Shown: positions 12,901-25,877 of the stretch, in pieces | Position numbering within the stretch: the first letter of the stretch is position 1 | How the letters are laid out: every line of letters starts with the position of its first letter | From: Lethocerus indicus | Taxonomy: Eukaryota; Arthropoda; Insecta; Hemiptera; Belostomatidae | Direction of reading: 5' to 3' | Length of the DNA stretch: 64,000 bases | Assembly: GCA_019843655.1 (NCBI GenBank) | Contig: JACDQD010000102.1 | Location: forward strand, 8,379,501-8,443,500 | Notes under the pieces: model-generated | Database searches by the model: none | What the model saw: the letters and a program-made list of their open reading frames with translations, nothing else | Told to the model about the DNA's origin: nothing | Made by a program: the position numbers and the translations under genes

Positions 12901-14850
12901 TTGTAGTAATGTGCAAAATAAAGTACGAAATATCTCGCGGCTACGGTCGTTATTTTATGGCGATATTTAGTTATTTTTTTTTAAATGGGTTATTTTCATA
13001 TTTCAAGCGGCGAAGGGAATTACCCTAACAGGAATAGTATGCGGATGAAATATTTCAGCCGCAGTGTTTACTGCGGTAGTAAGTAATGGCTGGATTGGAC
13101 AGGGGCTTTGTTTAAAAGGGCGGGTTCACGATGCTCGCGTCACGGGGTAGAAAATAGAACTCGGGTATGACGAAAACGAATCCCGGCAAGTGCGTTTTTT
13201 CGGCTTTGTTGGCGCAACGGACTGTAACTGACTGTATTTTCGGTTCCTTCATATCGCTGTCGTTTACGCAATGCTGTTTTTGTGATATCAGCCAGAATTC
13301 CGCAGTGTTATATTCGGTGTATTCTGTCTACCGTAAAAATGTCACTGGTTGTATGGGAAAGTTATTCAAACTGGTCCGAGTTGTAAATCCCGGGTTGAAA
13401 AGATGAAATGTATTATTCTCGGAAGACTTTCAATAGTTAAAATATACTTCTTAATACTTGATAAATATCCGAATGATTTAATTCAGTTTTCAATGAGGAT
13501 ACAGAATCGATTACTACTTCGATCATTACTTTCGCTTGTTACTTCCTCAAATAGAATTGTTTCTTCTTCTCGTCAGCGTTATTACATCAGGAATACAGTA
13601 CCCACACTTCCCTTCCACCAGATCTTCCTAGCTTTTACGCACTATAGGAAAACTTGAAATGGCGTGATGACGTTACTACTGAGATATTCATATTGAGTCA
13701 TTTTCGATGCGAGAGGGTGAATACGTTTCATATCGCTTTCTGGTGGGAAGTGAGAACCGAGGGAAGGAAGGAAAGTTGGCCCCCAACTCTAATAAAGCCA
13801 TCATCGTCGGTGTATTTTCCCGACCCAACTCCCATTCTTTCCCTCTCTCCCACTCGCTTTTCCTCGCATCCTTCAATTTCCCCCCTTCCAACATAGACCA
13901 GTCAACAGGGACATTTTTCCGGGCGCCTAACTCCCACACTCTCGGAAAGTACAAGCTCATCGCCCCCCACCCACAACGGGTCCAAGTTTTTCCAGAACCG
14001 TCTCAGATAACGACCGATGACGGGTCAGTTAGGTTCGTCTTAAGCTATATTTCTTTTGTTCGCTCTTGGACTCGAATGGTGGCCGATCCGACCCCGACGA
14101 AGATCAGACTCATCGTTAGGAAAGTACTCGTCAAATGAGAGTTCTTCTGGGAATCATTACAACGCTTATAGTAGGATATTTGGGCGCTAAGAACATTGTC
14201 TGGGTAATTGCGCGAATGCTTCTAACGAGGACGAAAACGCGTATAGAATAGATCCATAACAATCATTTGTCCGTTGGAAGAATACAAAATAATACGGAGC
14301 ACCAAGTGACTCGCTTGAAAATTCCTATATAAAGTGTATTTTAGCCCTGTTGTCAGTCGGACAGCAAGTGCCGAAACGTTTCTTTATTTTCCACTCGCCA
14401 TCTTACAGCAGGTTGAACACAAAGCTTGTTGATGTACAGGCTGAATGCTCACCTCAAATATTTATTCGCGGTTCTCTTCCGTCGAGCTCAACGTGACTGC
14501 GACCCGCCATCACTCAATTTACATTACACCTCCCGTTTTCTTCAGGACAATGTTAAAATTAAACGAACTACCGCTTGAAAATAAATTGATACAATCGTAT
14601 ATTTACAAAACTCAAGCAGTTGAGTTCATTGAATATTGCCCGACGGAATATTTACCTGTACTTGTATTGGGGGTGAGTTCTCATTCAATTTATGTTTCAA
14701 CATCCACCTTTAAGGAAATCAATTCAATTGAACAATAAGTGATTTTAACGAGTGGATATTCACCAGAAGTGTTACATCCGTTTGAAATGTAATGATTTAT
14801 TAAATTAATTTTTTTGTGTGTTTCGTGTTAACAGTTATATACCTTTTAAC
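9908..14850. other. Unannotated DNA with weak ORF candidates
   Basis: No confident gene. GC-rich blocks occur at about 9,908-10,090, 10,490-10,770, 11,610-12,130 and 12,540-12,700, separated by AT-rich DNA. The best coding candidate is a minus-strand frame at 10491-10772 (listed separately). Frames around 13,650-14,140 overlap on opposite strands and contain low-complexity Ser/Pro/Asn runs, so I treat them as chance. No transposon protein or RNA gene was recognised. Confidence 0.45.
10491..10772 (-). CDS. Possible exon or small ORF, unknown product
   Basis: A 93-codon minus-strand frame ends with TGA. I do not recognise the product. Between about residues 15 and 70 the composition is protein-like (mixed hydrophobic, acidic and glycine residues, with a stretch reading VVAQTGLFLMSKIPFERLDE), and codon choice is not dominated by one repeat. 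Against it: the opposite strand is also largely open in one frame with a GTGAGT donor-like site just downstream of it, no clear splice acceptor is visible for the minus frame, and GC-rich DNA gives such frames by chance. It could be a terminal exon, a decayed gene fragment or nothing. Confidence 0.15.
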   Translation of the reverse strand: MPPTCCDPTGITHHVNSDTCVGTVDEGNFHGVVAQTGLFLMSKIPFERLDENSNPVNGGGPTKAVLKLPRHMPTAPAPNFRHRRGRLRPSNSV

Positions 14851-14889
14851 ATACCTGTTTTGTGGTCTACGAGGGGTTGGAATCTACAG
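14851..14889. repeat. Terminal fragment of the ribozyme repeat family, copy B
   Basis: The sequence starting ATACCTGTTTTGTGGTCT and running through GAGGGGTTGGAAT matches the outer end of the foldback family at 57107-57138 and the reverse complement of 7641-7674, with a single G to A change in the middle. After GGAATCTACAG similarity stops, so only the outermost end remains and no ribozyme motif is present. Confidence 0.8.
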
Positions 14890-17602
14890 TTAGATAGATG
14901 TTTGAGTCTGTAGTACAAAAGTAAATTTGAAAACATGTTTCATTAACATAAAAAGCATTGTCCAACTTATTACGCAACATGAATTGTTCACCCCACAATC
15001 AGTGTTTTATTATGAATAACGATTACTCTTATTAGCGAAGTTCGTAACGAAGCACCCCTTATTAGCAATAAACTTTCGATTAAAACAGACCCGTATGTGT
15101 TTTCCGTCCCTTCATGATAGTGAAAAACAATTCCGAATCGTCCCATTAATATTCCTTTCGACAATTTACAATTGATTCTGGCTGGGGGGAAATTCGATTT
15201 AATTAAATTCTGTCTATCCTAATTAAATTCTCTGGCGTCCGAAACAACGCCAAGACAGACGTTGAAGTTGTAACAGGAATACAACTGGATCTTTAATTTG
15301 TTTCCAATTCCGCGCCTCCCCGCCCAATGCGGCCCGATCCTTTCTTATCTCTTATCACTTCTTATCTCCAATTTTATTATCACTTGGATTCCCACCCCGG
15401 CCCAGATCAGTTGAACAACCTGAGTCTCTGGAAACAGGAAATGAATTAAAAGCCCCTCCCCTCCCCCACGCAAAGAAAGTGGGAGGTTTCCAATTTCTTC
15501 TCATTTCCTGCTTCTCAAATCCTTTACGCGCCCTAAACCCTTTCCCAAGCATAGCCTGAATCATTTAAAACCTTCCAGAGTTAAGCTTCAAGACGCCTAC
15601 GACTGCTAATATATGACCTGTCTGTATTCGATGAGAAATCTGACAACCGTCGTGTCTCAAAGTAGAGTTCCATTCATTCAACGAGGATCAATTTTATCTC
15701 TCCGAAAAGCTTTTATAGCCAACGAACGCCCATTATTAGCCGTTAAGAATATATGGATGAGTCCTTCTAAAATATATGCTAGTATAACATCAACATTTCA
15801 AAGATTTATATAGCGAAATTATATAATAGTTAACGAATACTAATGTGCAGATTTACTGTATTAAAACATTCCAGGTAGCCAAAAACAAAGAGGGAAAGTC
15901 GGAGTTCTTGAGATGACGGAAATGAGAGCAGGGTTGAACAACGAAAGTTGTTCTTATCCTTTGAATGGAAGTGGGACCCTGGGACCTTAGGAACAATGGG
16001 AACAGAGCCCAGCCAGGTCCCAGCCCCCATACACTGTAATGTGGACTCCGGATTAGCCGTCGGAATTATTTTTCACCCTCTCCTTAAAGTACTCCCAACT
16101 GAGACTGGCTAAAATAAAAACTTAGCACTGTCGAGATGCGTTAGTCCTCGTAGGTGTGTAGGCCGGTACCTATAGCGTTAGGAGTTGTTCTAGACTCACG
16201 TGCCATGAATTATTTAATTTAAGCTACTTGATTTCGGTTCCGATTGGGCCATAAGCGTCATCAGCACTCAACCAGTAATACGTTGAGACAATTACGGATG
16301 TCATCGCTGCCCAAACACTTGCACATATAAAAGAAGTACGTATGGTTGGGCTCACTTTGCAGAAAAGAGCTCTGAAAAGTACGTACTATTTATTTCTAAA
16401 TTTGGTATGAAATTTAAATTTCTAAGAGAAATTATTATTTTTGTCAGTGCTGAGTAGTTAACCGCACTATTAAACGGACGGCCCATCAATCATTCCAGCC
16501 GGGAAACATTGATTGAAACAAATTCCTCTGTAACTCCGAATGTTGTTTCCTGACAAACCTGAGGTAGAAATCTAGCCGTTTCGGCTGGCCGTATAGGGGT
16601 TTAGTAGGGTTAGGGCAATATAGTGAAAGAAGGTATCGGTCGTTAACGTGGCTGTTAACGCCCGGGGCCACTTCCTCGGCGTTCTAAACCTCTCCCGGCC
16701 TCACTTACAATGGTATTCCATTCCCGAAGAAATCCCGCAGGGGATGCCTGCCTACTTGGGCCTCTAGCCACACAGCTATCGAACTGCTTTCCTCGAGTTA
16801 CTATAATTGCCGTACATTAGGGCACAATGTGCCAATGCTACAATTTCTGTGGCTGTACCACTGAGACAAGAGTAAGTCGATTGGTTGACCGGCCCGAATC
16901 ATAAAATGATTTTCAGTTGATCTTCATACTAAGACTTGTTGGCTCATTAAATATCCATTTTTACATCTAGAATTTTGATTGTATATACTAATATTTAAAT
17001 TCAAATTTTTCAATAGTAATAGAAACTTCTTTTAAAAATTATGTAAATATTTTAACTTGAGGAGATTATTAATGATAGGAAATATTAATATAAAGTATAT
17101 AAAGAAACAGTAAAATTGATGAACACAGTATTAATTGGAAAGTTAATGAATGCCAATATTTTAATTTAGAATTTCCGAGCACCTAAAATTCATATTATCT
17201 ATTTACCTGGACGCACATTAGAGTATTTTCAAATGTTGTCGTTTTATCACACGAACATTATTGAATGTTGACCAGAAAGCGTACAAACATAATTATTTCC
17301 GCTTGATAACTCGAAACAAATGAAAAGAAATATTGGTGGTATCTGCCGAGAGAGCATTCAGCAGCAGATATATTTATTAACGCGAATTTGTGAATATCGA
17401 ATACAGCGGCCGTCGAAAAGTGCAGTTATTCAACTCGCATAGAGATTATTTATTTCCCCTTCCAATTATATTCGCCGGGCATGCTCAAACCCGGGCCCGG
17501 ATGCAATTTCCGGCTAATAAAACGGATCGCTCGGACCGGAACTCATCCCGAGTGTAGATATAATGTAATCAACACGAGCGTTATGTTTTGTTTAGTTAAA
17601 AC

Positions 17603-17607
<5 letters not shown>

Positions 17608-17639
<32 letters not shown>
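17608..17639. repeat. (GA)n microsatellite
   Basis: About 15 uninterrupted GA units follow AACAGAGT. A minus-strand open frame through it would encode alternating Leu/Ser, a typical artefact of this repeat. Confidence 0.95.
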
Positions 17640-17641
<2 letters not shown>

Positions 17642-17962
17642 AACAGATAAATTAAACCCCCACGGGGGAACGGGTATATAAAAAAAGCATTGGCGAATTC
17701 GCGGGCGGAATACCAAATTCGTTGCGTCACAAGGGATGACCGGGTCACTGCTAATTTTCGCGTGCAATTTGCGTTTCAGAATCTTGACCCGTTTCATAAG
17801 ATAGGCTGATGTTGATTTTGGCATTACCTCAATAAATATTGCCGAAATCGAATAGCCACATAACGGACTTCGTTAAACAACTAACTTGCCGTTTAGACGC
17901 TGATCGTTTGGACGAATAATTCTAGCGGGACACGAAACCGTAGTATACGTAGTGTTAGTGGA

Positions 17963-17988
17963 GTATATATATATGTATATATATACGT
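17963..17988. repeat. (TA)n microsatellite, palindromic
   Basis: GTATATATATATGTATATATATAC is an interrupted TA repeat whose two halves are self-complementary. Confidence 0.85.
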
Positions 17989-20548
17989 ACTGTTGAATAT
18001 CACATTATATTAGCGCGCTGAGTCATAATTAGTGCGGCCGTCTGGCAATATTCTCATATTAATTATTCAGGCCGGATTCAGCAGCGGGCTAGGAATTATT
18101 TTACGTTTGGCTAGAACAGATTTAGCCGAATGGACGCGAGATTCGTTGAAAACGCAGTTTGGATTTGTCCTGTGTCGACAAAAGGGGACCGAGAGCGGGA
18201 CGCGGCCCTCCGCGGCATAAATTTTCGTCGAATGGGCAGAAGGCCGCCGATCACGGGCCGCGGCCACGCAAACATGTATCGCATTATCTTCATATTTTCG
18301 TCGGAACGGTATTTCGGTTCGAGCGGCGGCGGCGGCTGTGATAAATAGCCGGCGGCGGGATGCGTTGATACGAAATCGTGATTAGTGATCGTGGACTAGG
18401 CGGCCCCCGCTTTGTGTGATAACTCGTGAAGGGTGGGAATGGGGGTAGCGATGATGGGTTTACTTTTTCCCCGGTATATTTTCCCCCAGCTTGCCACCGC
18501 GAAAATCCATCGAAAATGCGCGTAGACTACCCTACACAATGAAAAAATGGCAACATGCGTATAAGTAATAACAGTAGGCAATAAAAAGAATGCAATTGTA
18601 GATCTAATTATAATTACTGTAAATTTTCACACGGCACAGACTAATAATCGATGTCATCATACTAGGGTATACTACAGTACTATTTGTAGATTTCGACTAG
18701 TCTTAGGATATGGTATAACCTTCCTAGCGACATTGTACGTTTTGCGAGCGTAATTTATGATTTCTCAGGAAAAAGTCGCTATAGAAACATTCTTATCACG
18801 CTTAGAGTAGGTGTAATAGGTTCAGGAAATCCACACTTAACAAGGCCCAAGACGGAAAAGGGCATGTCATCAAGAATCAGAAAACTTATTATCAAACTAT
18901 CCGATGCGAATAATCGGGCACAGTCCGTTTTGGTAGGGCTCGGATGGTAAAGGAGGGGTTTTACAAGGGCCCGGTTCCCGTCCCGGTCGGCAATGACCGC
19001 GTAAATATTTTACTGGGGAAATCGTGGAGCGGGCGGAAAATCATTTTATCGGCCGCCCTTAGAGTTATGAATCGGGCCCGACCCCAGCGCCCCATCCACC
19101 CGATTGATGCGAAACACATGTTTGTATAAAAACCCGTGTCCCCCCGAACCGCCGCGCGCTCACAGAAACGCCCCTATAAATTCAATATATTCCTCCTTTT
19201 CGCCCGATATCAAATCCGAGTCTCAAAACACCGACGCCAACTACCATCAACCCGAGTGTTTGAATATTTTACGAAACATTCGTATTACATTCGCTCTCTG
19301 AATTTTGTTCCTGTAACTATTTAGAATTAATATGAAACAGTATTATTTATACAATATCAAGTAAAAAGGAGTGTCGTAAATATTCAGGTATAGAATAATG
19401 AAAATAGATTATTGTTTTCAGTTCAATGCGCGATCAAAAACAAGCTCATTTGGACTAAATATTACACTCGGAATATTATGTAGAATTCATCATTTTCTCC
19501 GGAAGTTATCTTTCGTTATATAGACCTAGCCCGCTCCGCAGATTCATTCCTGGACGTTGGTAGGCGTAAAATTCCCGCGGTGTTCTCTCACGCTTAAACG
19601 GCTAATCTAAATGCGAATTGTCCCCGTCGGTCGTGGACGGCCGGTGGACGGGCGTAGGTGGCGTGGCAGTGTCGAGCGGCTGGTGGCAGTTTACACGTTC
19701 GGCGGGGCCCTGAAATGCGAGCCGCCGCCCCGCCCCCGCCGCGCCGCCGCTACAACTGTAAAACTCTGTTGGCGCGCTGGCCCAAAACCCGCCGCCATAA
19801 ACTTAGCGCACCCCTCCCCCAGCCATCGGTTTTATTGTCACGCCCACGTCGGGGAGCATAAAACAGATGCGACAGTCCCTCTGCGAACGGAGCAATTTTC
19901 CGGTGTCCCCGACCGACCGCATCCAACAAACTTCCTCCGACAATGAAGATGACTCCCGGATTCCAACCGGGTTGGAACAAAATGCCTTGCGGTCAGCTGA
20001 ATTCATCAGTCGACAAATTGAGAAATAATTATGTTATTTATATTATAATTTGAAAGTTTCATCTGAGGACGAGGTATTAATAGTTTATAGTTAGAAATGC
20101 TCGACACATACCAAGCTCAATAATTATAACGTTCACTCAAGTATGGATGTCCATTTGGTTTCATTGTTAACTATAAGAAAGTATGTAGCATTGTCTTAAA
20201 CCAGCCGGGTTTCGGTTGGGATGGTTCACGCTTTGCCTAAAACTTAAGTACCTCGGAACCACAATGCCTGAGCTCGTCTAGCCGACGGGACACAAAATTT
20301 GTATCATTTGTAGTACACCTTCATTTCCATAATCACGATTATGAGTTATCTCGTCTTTAAAAATATACATTAGCATAATTTAGCCGAGTCGCAAAAGCAA
20401 AGGTGAAGGTTTAATCATTTCTGCGTTGCTCCGATCAAAGACGAAATTAAGTTGATTAAAAGCGGGCGGGAGGGCAGACTGCATAGAGAAAATTATTTTA
20501 AGTTCGTAAAGAGTAAATTTGTTCAAAACTCGACTGTCCCAGATACCA

Positions 20549-20568
20549 GCCCCCTCGCTGGAGGGGGC
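20549..20568. other. Perfect 8-bp GC-rich hairpin
   Basis: GCCCCCTC and GAGGGGGC flank a GCTG loop. No U-run follows and no gene lies next to it, so I do not call it a terminator. It may be chance in a locally GC-rich stretch. Confidence 0.5.
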
Positions 20569-23127
20569 GGTAAATTATTCCCAAGCCGGAGTCGATAGGA
20601 GAACGCTCGAGTCGAGACCCGCCCAGACAACCGCCGGAAAGGTTTCCAATTGAATCAGTTTTTATGCAGCCCTTACACCGTCCCGAAATGAAAATGTAAA
20701 TTATAAATAACAGAAATATGATACAGAGTGAATCTAATATAAAATTAAATCTGTAAATTCCGCGCTTTGCGTCGCAGCGGTGTATTTAATTGGAATGAAT
20801 TTCAATTATATATTCTGAGAACACTCCATCTGTGTTTATTATTTCCTAGAAATATTTCGATATATATTAACGTCCTTTAACAAAAACTATCTAGGGTTCA
20901 ATTAATGGGGACCAACACAATAGGCGCGAGGTAAATCTGGCCGACGAAACACTAAACGGCCTTTTTCAATCGAACCTTGTGAAACAAAGGTTTTCCCACA
21001 AGGATCCCGCGCGAGTTGGGGGCACTCTCCATTTCCTGCTCCGACAAAAGCTAGAAGACGTTCGAGTAGGCAGGCAGGCGGTCCCCGGCCGGGCCCGTTA
21101 TTAAATTAGCTTTGAATTCCAGTTCCATCTCACGTCTGAACCTTCAAGCCCCGGGCCCGACCTTCCTCCCGGAGCTTAATAAGCCGACCTCTTTACAGGC
21201 CGTGGAGGGAGGGGGCGCGGGGCGGGGGGTTGGCCCGCCTAAATAAGGAGCGGAAAATGTTATTTGTACGTGTTCGGAATTATTTACCCGACACTGTCCG
21301 CCCCCGCCCAACGGTGTTCTCTTAGCTAGAAAAGGAAGGGGACACACTCGGTTTTCGCTCCTGTTCTGATTTACGGGGTGTCGCGTAGGTGGAAGGGGGA
21401 GGAGGAGGTGAATTTCCGAAGGCGCGAGCTGCCTCCGGCTGTAATGGCCCACACCCGCTCCGTATACCGGCCCATTAACCTACTGTCCGATACTTTCAAT
21501 TACCGTTTCCATTTAAGGGAGTCGCAGTATTGGATATAAAAATCATTTCTGATGTGGAAAATACAGCGTACACTAATTATCGTTAAAAAATAATAAGATA
21601 TCAACTTCGAAATATTTTATAATCAGAATGGATAAGTCAAAATGAAACGTTTAACTCGAGCCATGAAACGTGCTGTTCTCCGACATTCGAAAATACACGA
21701 AGCGGTGTTGGAAAACGTTATTACTAGCGGCGTACTAGGCGGGGCCGAGCTTGGCTATTTCTTCGGCGCGGATGAATCATTCACCTGTAGGCTTAGCAGT
21801 GAAAGTGTTGGGAGGGGAGGATTGGGCGGCTAAAGCTAAATCTCTCCCGGCACTATACCAAACTTCACTCCACGAGCGAATGTTTCTGATTCTAACTTTT
21901 GCATTAGCATCAAATATTAATACATAGCCCGGTCTCTAGGCCCCGGGGCATCAACTTAGGCCGGGTGATAAGCTCAGTAGGGTAATTTCGACTGAGGGAA
22001 AGTAAACGGGTGTCCTCCCAAATATCATGATTTCCTTTCGAGGCCACCCCTTTTTGCAAAACCATCCTGGCAGACGAGTGTGCTTCAAATATATGCTATA
22101 TTTAGGTTAAAATATGTTTAACGTTAAATAATAGTTCGCCCAATAAATATGGGAATACCTTTATGTGCGAGTGATCGTCAGTTGAGAAAAGGAGAGTTGT
22201 AATTCTAAATAATGTCGTAATGGTCTCTACAGTGTATATTTTATATTTATATAAAAATATATTTTTTATTGCGCTATTTTTCAAGTCACAGGATTTCTGG
22301 GAACATTTCGTCGTGAAATATGTTCTCCGAGTCGGGGAGATTCGGAACAGAATTCAGAACAAAACTGCGTTTGGCTAAGTCAAATGATTTTGAAATATTC
22401 CATCTTCGTAAAATATTGCAATGCGCGATTTCCTCTTTCATGTGTATTATTAATAACGATAATCGATTTCTTGACGTTTCTGACCGAAATAGAGAATCGA
22501 AAACGGTCCATTTACTATTGAAGCTGAAGTTGTGGGTTTTGCTGCAGTTGACACCGAGGGACCAGCAATTAGGGCGCCCTATACCGTTTTGGGGCTGTTA
22601 TTTGCGGAAAATGTTTTGCCCGCCGCATGAAACTCTAGTCGCGGCCCGCTGTTCGGGTTTCATTAGTTTTCAGTCAAATATCCAAACACGATAATAATTA
22701 ACGGAGCCCCCACAGCACAAGCCACCCCGGCCCGCTCACACCCCTCCACTCGTCGTTAATGCCTCTTCTAATTATGAGTGGTAATTGTAGTACAGCGATG
22801 TCGGATTACACGGCTAATTAGGCCGGCGACCCTCAACCACTCCTCTGTTAATAGGCGCCCTACCTCGGCTTATACTGCCGGAGAATATTTCAATACAGTT
22901 ACACCCGCTGCTATGTTGAGTACCAGGCGTGAATTGGACGAGAATCGAGAATAAAACCTTCTTTCATGCCACCCAGACGACTAAAAAAATTTTTAAAAAT
23001 AAATAAAAGACAAAACATTATTAAATATGCATTGAGAACATACCATTTTAACATTGACTTAAACGAATCTCCACTTAAGTGGCGGTATATGGTTTATTAA
23101 GTCTATCTATTTATATTACATCGATTT

Positions 23128-23149
23128 GTTAATTAAAATTTTAATTAAC
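23128..23149. other. 22-bp perfect AT palindrome
   Basis: GTTAATTAAAA followed immediately by its reverse complement TTTTAATTAAC. It sits in AT-rich DNA. It could bind homeodomain-type factors as paired TTAATTA words, but this is only a possibility. Confidence 0.5.
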
Positions 23150-25862
23150 CGCGGTATAAAAAGATATATTGCTGCTTAATTTGATTTTAAATCCATCAGC
23201 TAGAACAACTGTCACATGCGGTAGTACCGTATTAACTAGTAGGGCGGGCGGTACACATTGGTGAGACAGCTGACCTTTTATTAAAATTTTGTAATGATGG
23301 AATAAAATAAGTCTAACTCTTTATTTTTACATCAACTTTGTATGTTTACGTTACGTAAGAATTCCCGTTTGCGTTCCATCTACCCAACGTCGTCTTAGCG
23401 TTCATCTAGAGATCAATTCTCCGATGACGGGCCTTAATTTCCTTCACTTGCAACCTCGAATTAATTCTAGTTACGTTGTAAAATGTTGGAAATAGGAAGA
23501 TAGTAGAGCTATAGCTCTAATCTTAATTGTAATCCGTCTAATTTGTGCTCAAAGTACCTGTAAAGAGAAATGCAGAAAATGCGCTGAGACATTTCTCGCG
23601 GGCGTATTTTATTCTCATTTTAATTGGCACGGACGGCGAGTAGGAATAATTTTTTAACAGTCAAAAAATATCGTCGGATAATTATTTAAAGTGGGACATG
23701 AATATTCATTCGTTTAACAAAAGGGTTGTGCCGGCGAAACAATAAACGGGCGGCCGGCGGCGGCTGCTGATGGAGGGCCCGGCGCGAAAGGCATTTCAAG
23801 ACTCCGCCGCTACCCGTTTAAATTCCACAAAACACAAAAACAAACCCGAAACACGAGACCGGCCATGCCGGCGGGAATTATTTTTAGGAAGCTCGCACGC
23901 TACCGTTTTGCATGCAACTAACCCCTCCGAAATCCTACCGAGAACTTTCGATGGAAATTTCGCCAACGTTGTCACCACGAAACCAGTGATACTCTGTGCC
24001 TATCCTGGCATCAATGACTACAAAATAACTATATACTAAATACTATTACAGCCTATTGTATTACTATACTATACAAATTTAACGCCCTTTCAAAAATACA
24101 TCTATTTGTTTCCGAATTGTGGATAAACCTTAGTTTTATAATTACTACACTATTCGGATCATATATTTAAATGTGAGACCCTTCAAAACACACATAATGT
24201 GAGTAGAGAGGATATATCCCACTTTTCTGGATAACTTCCACAAAATTGCAAATTCGAACTTATTATTACAAGTATGAGTTTGGGTAATAGTTATTTGAAT
24301 AGACGTAAACAGCGGTAATCTACTTTTCAAAGTAACATTCCGACTCTCAGTCATTTGCGTTTATTGGAGTGTTGACTTTGAAGACGATGGGTTCATTATC
24401 GTCCCCGGTGAAGCAACAGCAGGACTGGAAACGATTGGACAGACCGAATCCGCAGGTCGTAACGAGGCCCTCGACAATAAAGTGGACAGCTTCCCGATAT
24501 TCCCTATAATATTTTTGCGGTTTTCAGAAGCCGGATTCTGGATTTCCGAATCTGAAGAAATCAATCGTTGCAAATATTGAGCGAGCAATGTCGCAACGAC
24601 GTTTCTTCGATTATTTTTATTAGTGTTAAATTAAATCCGATTGAGAACGCGGTCGCAACATGCGGGCGGTGTCCCATCCTAACTCCGTGAAGTATTTTTT
24701 CGCCTTATCAACTCTGAGAGAAGAATAATGACACTGAGACATCCCAGTATTTTATCATCGGTATTTTCTGTCGTGGGCACGAGCCTCGGCCGGGGAATAA
24801 TCAAACGGAATGGAATCAATCAAACTCAACCCCCAAACCAGTCGTCTTTTTCCCCTCGGCCCTTCAAGTCCCCCAACCCCGCCGACATAGTAGGCGTTGA
24901 AACCGGCCCGAGATCGATGGACGCCTATCGTTCATTGGATTAGCCTCGGAAAAGCAACACCTTCGTTAACGGGACGATTTTTATCTCACTTAGCGCCCCG
25001 CCGGCGGTCTTTCCAGATCAACAGGTACGGGTCCCTTTCTTTTTGACTTTAATTCCCAATAGCAGTTGTGGAGCCGATTGCAAAGAAATCTATTATTATA
25101 CGGTGAAACGGCTCTTTCAGACTTCAGTCAATGGACATTGACTATTTGTTTTAAATACTAAATAAAAGAATCTGAAATGGGTGATTTACAAATGTTAAGT
25201 GTTTGGAATACCTCTTTGGCGGTCTCCGAGGATCAATGAGCTCATATCACGCCAATTGACAACTATAATTTAAATTTCAATTCGAAAGTTATTAATTATA
25301 TTGCTGACAGCCCTGAACGACATTAAAGTATTAGGTATCGAATTCAGTTATGACTGCGCTAGAGGGTTTCATTGTAAGAGAGGTGTCTTGCTCATTAAGA
25401 TTGATATTATATTTGAAGTAGTGTAGAATTGTCTGTGAAATTATGGGATTTTATCAAAGGGGGAGATAGAATAGTGTTAACTCGTACTATAACTTTAAAA
25501 CCCCGTCGACTTTAAAAGAAATTACCACGATTATATATAAATGGACGCACGTCTATATCGCATTCATGCTTCCCGAGGGCCCGGAATTCGCCGAAAGCCT
25601 ACAGGCTCGGCAAGGAAACCCATCGCTCCCCATCGCCGGGGGGAAAAAAGGGGTGAATGTCCATTTAAAATTAAATAACACGCACTAGATTTTGCATGCA
25701 GTTCACCACCACCCCCATCCCCCCCCCCGCGCTCAATAAGTTGTCGAGGCGCCACCGCTATAAATTTGTTGGAGGCGGGGAAGAAGCGGAAAGGCACGTT
25801 AATAGGGTGGATTCGGGGACGGGGGGCGAAAGAGAAGGGTTGTAATAATGCTGGGGCCGCTA

Positions 25863-25877
25863 CCCCCCCCCCCCCCC
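25863..25877. repeat. Poly-C homopolymer
   Basis: Fifteen consecutive C follow GCTA. It lies inside a GC-rich block and is prone to length error in assembly. Confidence 0.9.

Larger units (their letters stand above)
14890..24360. other. Unannotated mosaic DNA
   Basis: No gene, RNA gene or mobile-element protein recognised. AT-rich DNA dominates (for example 16,920-17,450, 20,000-20,400, 22,960-23,360). GC-rich blocks lie at about 18,110-18,420, 18,950-19,170, 19,600-19,980, 21,000-21,450, 22,690-22,870 and 23,740-24,000. These blocks contain several overlapping open frames on both strands with no recognisable domain. Microsatellites, one hairpin and one palindrome inside this stretch are listed separately. 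The CpG-rich blocks could be promoters or enhancers, but nothing in the sequence proves it. Confidence 0.5.

Noticed and set aside
18032..18348. Five overlapping open frames on both strands
   Set aside because: Mutual overlap on both strands in a CpG-rich block is expected by chance; none shows a domain or consistent codon use.
20549..20568. Rho-independent-style terminator
   Set aside because: There is a perfect hairpin but no U-run, and the genome is eukaryotic.
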